From assembly GCA_934486825.1 (NCBI GenBank), contig CAKSQF010000014.1, forward strand, positions 1-60,400: a stretch of 60,400 bases of DNA, read 5' to 3'. The position numbers and the translations under genes are program-made. The number at the start of each line of letters is the position of its first letter. Position 1 is the stretch's first letter. The stretch comes from an uncultured Eubacteriales bacterium. GTDB lineage: Bacteria; Bacillota; Clostridia; Oscillospirales; CAG-272. Under the pieces are notes generated by a model. It was given only the letters and a program-made list of their open reading frames with translations, was not told the origin of the DNA and did no database searches. Below, one piece after another: positions 54,003-60,400 of the stretch.

Positions 54003-54842
54003 TTACCTCTTTCCGAATCCGACCTTCACAATCTGCATTTTAATCATTCCGTCACCAACCTTTGCAAGGAAACGGAAAAAGCCACTGACGGACGGGTCGC
54101 GAAGATCGTTGTATCCCAGCATATAGCCGCGGCTGGTGACCTTCAGACGGCTGTTCCACGGGGAAATCTCCTTTTGTGCGTCCGAGACCGCAAAATACGC
54201 GCCGACATCCCTGATTTTCGCGCTTTTGAGCCATGTTTTTGCAATCATCTTTACCGCCGTTCGGTTCGCCGCGTCAAACACCAGCACGCCGCCGGGGAAA
54301 GCGTCTGCCATTCGCTGCACCAGTGCCTTGACCTGCTCGGTCAGAAAGTAATAGAACACGCCGGAGGCAAAGAATATCGCACCGCCCGATGCATCGATTT
54401 TGGAAAACCACGCCGTATCATTCAGGTCACATGAGATATTTTCCTCACGCTCTCCGGCGGGCAAAAGCTCGTTGCGCACGGCTATGACATCGGGAAAGTC
54501 CAGATTGTAAATTTTGCATCTGCCGTTGTCGCAGGCTCTGCCGGTGCCGTCAAGTCCGCAGCCCAGATTGACCACCGCCGCATTGGGATGAGTCCTCAGA
54601 TAGTCCCTTACTTCCCACGCCAGATCGTTCTGCCGCATGGCGACTTCCAGTGAGCCGAAGCGCTGCATCAAACTGCGGGCGTTCTTATCGGCATCTGAAA
54701 AGTCATAGTCGATCTCACCGATCAGCTGCACCGCCGTTTCATCCCGATAAAGATTCGGATACAACTCTGAGCAGACCTTCCGCGCATACAGCGGAATAAT
54801 CAACGTCTCCTGCACCGTGTTTTTCTCGATTTTGTATTTCAT
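54003..54842 (-). CDS. SAM O-methyltransferase of the leucine-carboxyl/PPM type
   Basis: 279 residues. AVVNLGCGLDGTGRA (motif I, about 89-103), YNLDFPDV (acidic motif II) and FFASGVFYYF are hallmarks of the LCMT/PPM O-methyltransferase family, which often methylates carboxyl groups of small molecules or polyketides. Five bases separate it from the next gene. Substrate unknown. Confidence 0.85.
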   Translation of the reverse strand: MKYKIEKNTVQETLIIPLYARKVCSELYPNLYRDETAVQLIGEIDYDFSDADKNARSLMQRFGSLEVAMRQNDLAWEVRDYLRTHPNAAVVNLGCGLDGTGRACDNGRCKIYNLDFPDVIAVRNELLPAGEREENISCDLNDTAWFSKIDASGGAIFFASGVFYYFLTEQVKALVQRMADAFPGGVLVFDAANRTAVKMIAKTWLKSAKIRDVGAYFAVSDAQKEISPWNSRLKVTSRGYMLGYNDLRDPSVSGFFRFLAKVGDGMIKMQIVKVGFGKR

Positions 54843-54851
54843 AGGTACATC

Positions 54852-55625
54852 TCACTTTCTGATAAATGGCAGTTCCGGCATACAGTCACGCTCGGCGATA
54901 TATGCCAGCATTCCGGCGAACCCCTTCGGATCGCGTATCTGATATTGCATATGCTCATATCCCTCAAAGATGGGATAGTTGCCGTATGGATAGGCGTTCA
55001 TCACCGCCTGACGGTATTTGAAATGATCTTCTATGCTGCCAAACTCGAAATAGATATGACTTTGCAATTCTTCGGGAAGGGACGGAAAGGCTTTATCCTC
55101 CAAGCTGTCCGAAATCTGCCGCCGCAAATCTGTATAGGTCAGATTTTTCCCTGCGGCTATAAAATACGGCTTTATGGAGTCATCGTCACACCACAAAATC
55201 TTTTTCAGTGTGCCGCCCTTTGACCAATACAGGCTCTTGATGGCCAGATACAAAAACGGTGTCATCATGCGGCGCGTACCTTTTCCGATTTGCGCAAACT
55301 GCCCGCCATCGAAGAAAACGTGTCCAATGGGCAGCTTCGTGCTTGTCAAAAACGCCATGGCAAGGTCTGCGCCGATAGAAGAAGCGACCACCATCGCCAG
55401 CCGCTCCACGCCCTGTCGATGCAGAAAGTCCTCCACCTGCCGTATTTCGTCCGCCTTGCTGACATATTTCTGCCCGGCACAGTAAACGGTGGAGGTGGGC
55501 AGAATGCAGAAATACCGATCCTGCAAATATTTCACAACCGGTTCGCTGCTTGCGCCTGTCACGCCCATAGCATGGAAGAACAGCACAGCAGGATTCTTCC
55601 TGTCGCCATATATTTGAAACAGCAT
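54852..55625 (-). CDS. Alpha/beta hydrolase of unknown substrate
   Basis: 257 residues from the ATG at 55625, with GAGGTG seven bases upstream; the GTG at 55634 lies inside that site. Features: FFHAMGVTGASSEP (oxyanion region), the nucleophile segment VVASSIGADLAM, and a terminal YEHMQYQ histidine. The elbow lacks the first Gly of GxSxG. Lid-like middle (about 120-190). No closer family recognised. Confidence 0.75.
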   Translation of the reverse strand: MLFQIYGDRKNPAVLFFHAMGVTGASSEPVVKYLQDRYFCILPTSTVYCAGQKYVSKADEIRQVEDFLHRQGVERLAMVVASSIGADLAMAFLTSTKLPIGHVFFDGGQFAQIGKGTRRMMTPFLYLAIKSLYWSKGGTLKKILWCDDDSIKPYFIAAGKNLTYTDLRRQISDSLEDKAFPSLPEELQSHIYFEFGSIEDHFKYRQAVMNAYPYGNYPIFEGYEHMQYQIRDPKGFAGMLAYIAERDCMPELPFIRK

Positions 55626-55635
55626 TTCTATCACC

Positions 55636-56130
55636 TCATATTTTCATAAAAAGCATCATAATTGCCGCCAGCGCTGCCGAAATGACCGCCATGCCCACCG
55701 TGCCGAACAGCCACTTTTTCACCTTGTCCTTAGTAGCGATGTATGGCTTTAAGTCCTCTGTGCCGGGGATCGTCCACGCCTTTGTGCGGCCGACCCAGTA
55801 GCTGTCGATCAGAAATCGGTCGATCAGATTCATCACCGACAGAATAACGAACAGCTGCCAGAAGCCCGCAAGAAAGCCACGCGTGCCGTTCACCGGATAG
55901 ACGCAGATCAGCACATAGGCGATGTAGCCGGGAACGCATACCGCTTTGAAAAGCAAAGCGTTCCGCTTTATTTTTTCGTGTGTTGTGAGTCCCAACTTTA
56001 CGCACCTGTCCTGAACTTCGGGGCTGTAAAGATGCACCATGCCAACCGCGCCCTTGCGGATACCGATGGCGCAAACCAGAATGAGCAGAATGCCCAGACC
56101 CAGTCCTTCCAAAATCACTTGTACAATCAT
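55636..56130 (-). CDS. Integral membrane protein, unknown family
   Basis: 164 residues with about four membrane segments (about 4-24, 62-80, 86-105, 141-162) and a positively charged loop with YSPEVQDRC. The second of two adjacent ATGs (56130) has better spacing from AAGGAG. Ten bases separate it from the hydrolase gene that follows. No family recognised. Confidence 0.75.
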   Translation of the reverse strand: MIVQVILEGLGLGILLILVCAIGIRKGAVGMVHLYSPEVQDRCVKLGLTTHEKIKRNALLFKAVCVPGYIAYVLICVYPVNGTRGFLAGFWQLFVILSVMNLIDRFLIDSYWVGRTKAWTIPGTEDLKPYIATKDKVKKWLFGTVGMAVISAALAAIMMLFMKI

Positions 56131-56141
56131 CATTTGTCTCC

Positions 56142-56918
56142 TTATCCCAAAGCCACATCCAGCGTCATCATGATGCTGAAGCCCACGGCAAAGAAAATCG
56201 TCCCGATGTTGGAGTGCCGCCCCTGCGACATTTCGGGAATCAGCTCCTCTACAACCACATAGAGCATGGCGCCCGCCGCAAAGCTCAGAAAATACGGCAA
56301 CGCCGGAATAATAAGCTGCGCCGCAAGAAGCGTCAGCACCGCGCCGACAGGCTCGACCACGCCGGAAAGAACGCCGCCGAGAAACGCTTTGCTTTTCTTT
56401 TGCCCCTCAGCCTTGAGCGGCATGGAGATGATCGCACCCTCGGGGAAATTCTGAATGGCAATGCCGAGAGACAGGGCAAGCGCGCTTGCAGCCGTGATCT
56501 GCGAGTTTCCCGCAAGAAAGCCCGCATACATCACGCCTACTGCCATTCCCTCCGGAATGTTATGTAAGGTCACCGCAAGCACCATCATCGTCGTGCGCCC
56601 GAGCTTGCTTTTCGGACCCTCCGCCTTATCGCTTCCGATATGAAGGTGAGGGATCAGACGGTCGAGCAGGAGCAAAAACAGCACACCGACCCAAAAGCCG
56701 ATAAAGGCAGGAAGGAAAGACAGCTTTCCCATACCCTCCGACTGCTCGATGGCGGGGATCAGCAGACTCCAGATCGACGCCGCCACCATCACTCCGGCGG
56801 CAAAGCCTGCAAGCGCACGCTGTACCAAATCGCCGAGGGATTTTTTCATAAAGAACACGCACGCCGAGCCGAGCGTCGTCCCGATAAAAGGAATCAATAT
56901 TCCGAATAATACTTCCAT
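56142..56918 (-). CDS. ZIP-family metal transporter
   Basis: 258 residues, eight membrane segments. The two ZIP metal-site motifs are clear: TLHNIPEGMAVGV in segment 4 and QNFPEGAIISM in segment 5, with an intracellular loop PHLHIGSDKAEGPKSK carrying metal-binding histidines. Takes up divalent zinc, iron or manganese. The ATG at 56918 follows AAGGCGGTGA; the upstream GTG sits within that site. The enclosing run also has an HMA protein and an ABC exporter, which ties it to metal handling. Confidence 0.92.
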   Translation of the reverse strand: MEVLFGILIPFIGTTLGSACVFFMKKSLGDLVQRALAGFAAGVMVAASIWSLLIPAIEQSEGMGKLSFLPAFIGFWVGVLFLLLLDRLIPHLHIGSDKAEGPKSKLGRTTMMVLAVTLHNIPEGMAVGVMYAGFLAGNSQITAASALALSLGIAIQNFPEGAIISMPLKAEGQKKSKAFLGGVLSGVVEPVGAVLTLLAAQLIIPALPYFLSFAAGAMLYVVVEELIPEMSQGRHSNIGTIFFAVGFSIMMTLDVALG

Positions 56919-56945
56919 TTTCTTCACCGCCTTTGCGTTGTGCTT

Positions 56946-57647
56946 TTATTTGTTCCTCCTGAATCCAGCCTCGTCACGATATTCGGGATGCTCCTTCAGA
57001 TACGGATCTTTATCGCCGCAGATGGTATAGTCGCATCGGCAACCGTCCACGCAGGTGGTCGTCCGCACCAGCCTTGCGCGAAGCAGCTCCATGGACGCAT
57101 AGTCCACATTGCACAGGGCGGGCATAATATCCGTAAGACCGTGCCTGACGGCAAACTCCGCCGCCGGACACGATGTGAATTCATAATAAATCGGCTTATC
57201 TTTATCGTAAGGCGCAACCGACATCTCATAATCGTGCCATGCGTCACAGCCGCATTTCGCACGAACAAACGCCTTGTACATCAGCTTTCTCCAGAACGGC
57301 TTGTTGCAGTCAACAAAGCGCAGCTTGCGGAAGATCGGAAGGATCAGGTTTTCTTCCATCTCTTCGATCTCGCGGAACGATGTGACGGCTTTGCAGACAA
57401 CATAATAGCTCATGATAGCGATGCAGTCATAGGTGCCGCCTACGCCGTTGTGAAAGTTCTTTTTGCCGCCCAGATCGGTGCGCCAGTCGGAGAGAAAGTC
57501 TATGTACTGCCGCTGTACCTTTTCCCATGTCGCCTCTCGCTCTGTCGCAGGATAATGCAGGGCGATTTTTGCCCGTATCTCTTTCTTGCAGGGTTTTGAA
57601 TACAGCACATGGCAGCTGCGGTCAATTTGCAATTCGCTGTCTTTCAT
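56946..57647 (-). CDS. L-2-amino-thiazoline-4-carboxylate hydrolase family protein (3)
   Basis: 233 residues from the ATG at 57647 (GGAGGG upstream). Family pattern in the C-terminal half: YYEFTSCPAAEFAVRHGL, MPALCNVDYASME, TCVDGCRCDYTICGDK; clearly related to copy 2 but with a longer N-terminus. 27 bases separate it from the ZIP gene. Substrate unknown. Confidence 0.8.
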   Translation of the reverse strand: MKDSELQIDRSCHVLYSKPCKKEIRAKIALHYPATEREATWEKVQRQYIDFLSDWRTDLGGKKNFHNGVGGTYDCIAIMSYYVVCKAVTSFREIEEMEENLILPIFRKLRFVDCNKPFWRKLMYKAFVRAKCGCDAWHDYEMSVAPYDKDKPIYYEFTSCPAAEFAVRHGLTDIMPALCNVDYASMELLRARLVRTTTCVDGCRCDYTICGDKDPYLKEHPEYRDEAGFRRNK

Positions 57648-57694
57648 CTGTTTGCGTCCCTCCTCGTTTTTTTGCGCATGAGACCGTCGCTGTT

Positions 57695-58378
57695 TTAGCC
57701 CGCTTTGCGGCAGACAAACCATACCATGCTTTTCAGATTGCCCATGTCCACATCCGCATACATACCTTTCAGCCGTGCTTTCAGGCTGGAGACCGTCTCA
57801 TAGGGCGGTGTGAAAAATCCCGCCTTTTCATAAATATGCCGTACAAACCAATCCGTCCGCTTATGCTCACCCTTCACATAAAAGCAGCCGCAGAACGTCC
57901 CACCGGGTTTCAGTACACGGGAAATCTCCCGATAAGCGGCTTCCTTGTCCGGAAAAGCGTGAAAGCCGTTCAGCGACAGCACAATGTCAAAGGAGCCATC
58001 CTCATAAGGGAGCGCACCCACATCGCCCTGCCGGAAGGTTACATTTTTCAGGCGCAGGCGCTCTGCCTTTTCCTTCGCCTGCTTCATCATATCGGGTGAG
58101 TAATCAAGACAGGTGATGTCCGCCTTTGGCATAGTCTGATAAACCGGCATGGTCAGAATCCCTGTTCCCACCGGCACTTCCAGCAGCTTGCCGGAGAAAT
58201 GCTCCGGAATACCGGACATTGCCTTTTCCAGATAGGCGTCGTTTTCCGCCTTGTTCATTGCCCACACCAAGCGGCACACCGCTTTCCCGCTCAGAGTAGA
58301 GCAGGTGATCATGCCGTCATAAAAACTGTTTCCGCCCGTCATTCGGTACGCACCGCGAATGGCTTCTTTTCGTTCCAT
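57695..58378 (-). CDS. Class I SAM methyltransferase (UbiE-like)
   Basis: 227 residues from the ATG at 58378 (GGAGAG six bases upstream). Motif I reads LEVPVGTGILTMP, followed by ITCLDYSPDMM, VTFRQGDVGALPYEDGSFDIVLSLNGFHAF and REISRVLKPGGTFCG, the Methyltransf_11 pattern. The Pro in motif I is unusual. Substrate unknown. Confidence 0.87.
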   Translation of the reverse strand: MERKEAIRGAYRMTGGNSFYDGMITCSTLSGKAVCRLVWAMNKAENDAYLEKAMSGIPEHFSGKLLEVPVGTGILTMPVYQTMPKADITCLDYSPDMMKQAKEKAERLRLKNVTFRQGDVGALPYEDGSFDIVLSLNGFHAFPDKEAAYREISRVLKPGGTFCGCFYVKGEHKRTDWFVRHIYEKAGFFTPPYETVSSLKARLKGMYADVDMGNLKSMVWFVCRKAG

Positions 58379-58422
58379 GGCCTTCTCTCCGTGTTTCAAT
58401 CATCACACGACCGTTTCCGATC

Positions 58423-59328
58423 TCATTTTTTCAAAATGTCCACGATTTTCGCAAAGTCCTCCTTTGCCTCCTTGAAGATCGGCAGCATACAGTAGCAATG
58501 CACCATCTTCGGGCGGGCGGACACCGTATAGGGGACATTTGCCCGTTTGCAGGCTTCCTCAAAGTCCGGCAATGCGCCGTAGAGCACCTCGTCGGCAGAA
58601 TAGAAGAAGTGGATATCGCCTACGCCGGTAAAATCTCCCCGGGAGCCGGAGAGCATATAGTCCGGCACATTCTCGCAGCCATGCCGCATGAACTTCTCCA
58701 CCGTCACCATAAAGGCATAGTCGATGGAAACATCCCTTTCATTGAGCGCCTGCATCCGTACCTTTTCCGCGTCGTTCCACGGCACCTCGCCGGGGGATAC
58801 GGCGACGATGTGCCTTGGCTGCGGCAGCGGCTCGGGCTGCGCGTTGTTGTGCGCCGCGATCCCCAAAGCCAGCGCACCGCCGGAGGAAAAGCCGCAAGTA
58901 CTGACATTTCCGCCGCCGTACAGTGTAATCATTTTTCGATAACATTCGTACACCATTGCGTAGGTTTCAGTAATGCAGTGTTCCATGCAGAGCGGGTAAA
59001 ACGGAAACCACACATCACAGCCGGTCTCGCGGCAGAGCTTGCGCATCACAGGCAGGTCGCCCTTATCGGGGCCGATCACCATGCCGCCGCCAAAGAAATA
59101 GAGAATCGCGCGCTCGGACGGCTTCGGATGCTCTCGCACGATCAGGCAGGGAAAGCCGTTTACCGCGATCGTTTCATAATATGCCTTGCGGTCGGTGGGC
59201 GTAAAAACGCCACGATGCCGGTTCTGCTTTTCAATTTCCTTTCGCAGTGCATCCTCCGGCAAGGCGAACGCCTTTTTCGCGCCGGAGAGCTTGTATACGC
59301 TGCGCAAGATAGATGCAAAGATACTCAT
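58423..59328 (-). CDS. Alpha/beta hydrolase, HSL/acetyl-esterase-like
   Basis: 301 residues. The elbow CGFSSGGALALG has the GxSxG nucleophile and a late VHCYCMLP histidine can complete the triad. The oxyanion motif that is normally HGGG reads FFGGGMVIG, so the leading His is replaced by Phe. A first hydrophobic stretch at the N-terminus is short. GAGGGG precedes the ATG. Substrate unknown. Confidence 0.82.
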   Translation of the reverse strand: MSIFASILRSVYKLSGAKKAFALPEDALRKEIEKQNRHRGVFTPTDRKAYYETIAVNGFPCLIVREHPKPSERAILYFFGGGMVIGPDKGDLPVMRKLCRETGCDVWFPFYPLCMEHCITETYAMVYECYRKMITLYGGGNVSTCGFSSGGALALGIAAHNNAQPEPLPQPRHIVAVSPGEVPWNDAEKVRMQALNERDVSIDYAFMVTVEKFMRHGCENVPDYMLSGSRGDFTGVGDIHFFYSADEVLYGALPDFEEACKRANVPYTVSARPKMVHCYCMLPIFKEAKEDFAKIVDILKK

Positions 59329-59340
59329 GATTTAGTCCCC

Positions 59341-59946
59341 TCATTTCCGAGCCGTGACGCATAGCCAACTTTTCTTTTTGTGTATCTGAACATCGTGAAA
59401 GCCCGCCTGCTCCAGATACGCTTTCAGCTCTGTGTCTTTGTAGATGGTCATGCCGCCGATGATTTCCGTCCACTTCTCGTCCCTGTCCGTGTCGCCGTTG
59501 CTCTCGTTGCAGATGAGAAGGGTTCCGCCGCTCTTCAGCACCCGTCCGACCTCGCAAAAGCACCGCGGCAGATCAGGCCAGAAGTAGACGGTTTCAAAAG
59601 CCGTGACCAGATCGAACTGCTCCGATTCAAACGGCAGCTCCGCCACGCTCGCGCACAGCACGTCACAACGTCCCCTCGCAACGGCGGCTTTGTTGACCCT
59701 TTTTGACTTCTCAACGCTGACGGGCGAATAGTCGATTCCCCGCACAGTGCCTTTCGGACACAACTTCAACAGCCTTTTGATATTCGCCCCGCCGCCACAG
59801 CCGCAGTCCAGCACTTTGGCATCAGGAGTAAGCTCCAAGAAGCGAAGTCCCCACCGTGCCACGGGGCTGTGACCGAGATTCATCAGGGCAACCATGATTT
59901 TTCCGCCAAGCCCCACGGGGTTGCGGGTGTTTTCAAAAAATGACAT
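59341..59946 (-). CDS. Class I SAM methyltransferase
   Basis: 201 residues. KVLDCGCGGGANIKRLL (motif I, about 44-60), VRGIDYSPVSVEKSK, LPFESEQFDLVTAFETVYFW and EVGRVLKSGGTLLIC form a complete Methyltransf_11 domain. GGAGGTG is part of the end of the preceding gene, one base away, so translation is coupled. Substrate unknown. Confidence 0.88.
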   Translation of the reverse strand: MSFFENTRNPVGLGGKIMVALMNLGHSPVARWGLRFLELTPDAKVLDCGCGGGANIKRLLKLCPKGTVRGIDYSPVSVEKSKRVNKAAVARGRCDVLCASVAELPFESEQFDLVTAFETVYFWPDLPRCFCEVGRVLKSGGTLLICNESNGDTDRDEKWTEIIGGMTIYKDTELKAYLEQAGFHDVQIHKKKSWLCVTARK

Positions 59947-59947
59947 A

Positions 59948-60400
59948 TCACACCTCCAATTTCACACATTCGGTATAAGTTAACGGGAAGGATGCTTTCA
60001 GAACAACGCTTTTCCGCACCGTCCAGCCGTTCTGCTGCAAAAAAGTCAGATATTCCTCGCTCGTCCACCTGCTGTGAAGGGGAAATCCCGCCAGCTTCAT
60101 GAAAAGCGCTCTCACCTTTCCGGAAAACGAATTTCCCGCATGGGTGAAGGTCGGCGCAATCAGCACGCCGTCGTCCTTCAGCACGCGCCTGATTTCCCGC
60201 AGTGCTTTCTCCGGCTGCGGCACAATGTGCAGGGCGTTTGACACGATCACCGCATCGAAGGATCTGTCCGCATAGGGCAGACGGAACATATCCTGCACCG
60301 AAAAGTGCAGTTTCGCAGAGCGGTTATCCCGTTTTGCCTCGGCGATCATCTCTGCAGAGGCATCCGTCGCCTCGATATGTGCCGCCGCGTTCACGATATG
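59948..60400 (-). CDS. Class I SAM methyltransferase, 5' end beyond window
   Basis: The frame is open to the window edge; 151 codons are seen. HIEATDASAEMIAEAK (motif II), FSVQDMFRLPYADRSFDAVIVSNALH and LREIRRVLKDDGVLIAP show a Methyltransf_11 domain whose motif I lies outside. Ends two bases before the next methyltransferase gene. First visible gene of the long run, which probably began further right. Confidence 0.85.
   Translation of the reverse strand, partial: HIVNAAAHIEATDASAEMIAEAKRDNRSAKLHFSVQDMFRLPYADRSFDAVIVSNALHIVPQPEKALREIRRVLKDDGVLIAPTFTHAGNSFSGKVRALFMKLAGFPLHSRWTSEEYLTFLQQNGWTVRKSVVLKASFPLTYTECVKLEV

Noticed and set aside
1..60400. CRISPR array, rRNA genes, complete insertion sequence
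   Set aside because: No regularly spaced direct repeats, no rRNA-like stretches and no intact transposase were seen on either strand.

Overview
The window looks like a chromosomal segment of an anaerobic, spore-forming Clostridia bacterium (Bacillota). Support comes from a stage III sporulation gene (spoIIIAA), strong AGGAGG-type ribosome binding sites, sigma-A promoters with 16-17 base spacers, single-chain iron-sulfur L-serine dehydratase, a PASTA kinase/phosphatase pair, type II pantothenate kinase and a preQ1 riboswitch. No species can be named from sequence alone.

Bases 1-39,430 read as ordinary low-to-moderate GC core genome: spoIIIAA; a divergent AraC regulator/GH127 arabinofuranosidase pair; a surface phosphodiester glycosidase with an unknown partner; acetate kinase; a riboswitch-controlled queuosine-precursor transporter; a YhaO/YhaN (SbcD/SbcC-like) nuclease pair; a large secreted repeat protein; NAD kinase; an rRNA methyltransferase; an AlaX editing protein with a PHP phosphatase; a lipoprotein; PAP2 phosphatase; glucose-6-phosphate isomerase; D,D-carboxypeptidase; ABC-F protein; serine dehydratase; the rlmN-stp-prkC-lepA-hemW run; enolase; a CpsB-type phosphatase and pantothenate kinase. 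Most genes have a recognisable promoter and terminator.

Bases ~39,690-44,250 are a decaying accessory strip. It holds a CMD-cupin gene broken by deletion and frameshift, intact MGMT, GNAT and cytidine-deaminase-like genes, a YdeI-like gene interrupted by two in-frame stop codons, a flavodoxin fragment abutting an antisense TetR fragment, and remnants of conjugation genes including a MobL-type relaxase with its histidine cluster.

At 44,907-44,962 lies a tRNA-Ser 3' fragment (anticodon loop to CCA) without its 5' half, the classic footprint of tRNA-targeted integration. By orientation the integrated element would run from here to the right, out of the window. After a DUF4143 ATPase (45,289-46,488), GC content rises and every gene from 46,905 to 60,400 is on the minus strand with tiny gaps or overlaps. 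This run encodes a heterodimeric ABC exporter, an HMA metal-binding protein, a ZIP metal transporter, five different SAM methyltransferases (one membrane-anchored, one cut by the window end), three members of the L-2-amino-thiazoline-4-carboxylate hydrolase family, three alpha/beta hydrolases, a small integral membrane protein and a 42-residue membrane peptide. A 9-bp perfect inverted repeat resembling DtxR-type metal operators precedes the ABC pair. I infer a metal-linked small-molecule handling or biosynthetic island of unknown product; this is the best candidate for an undescribed system here.
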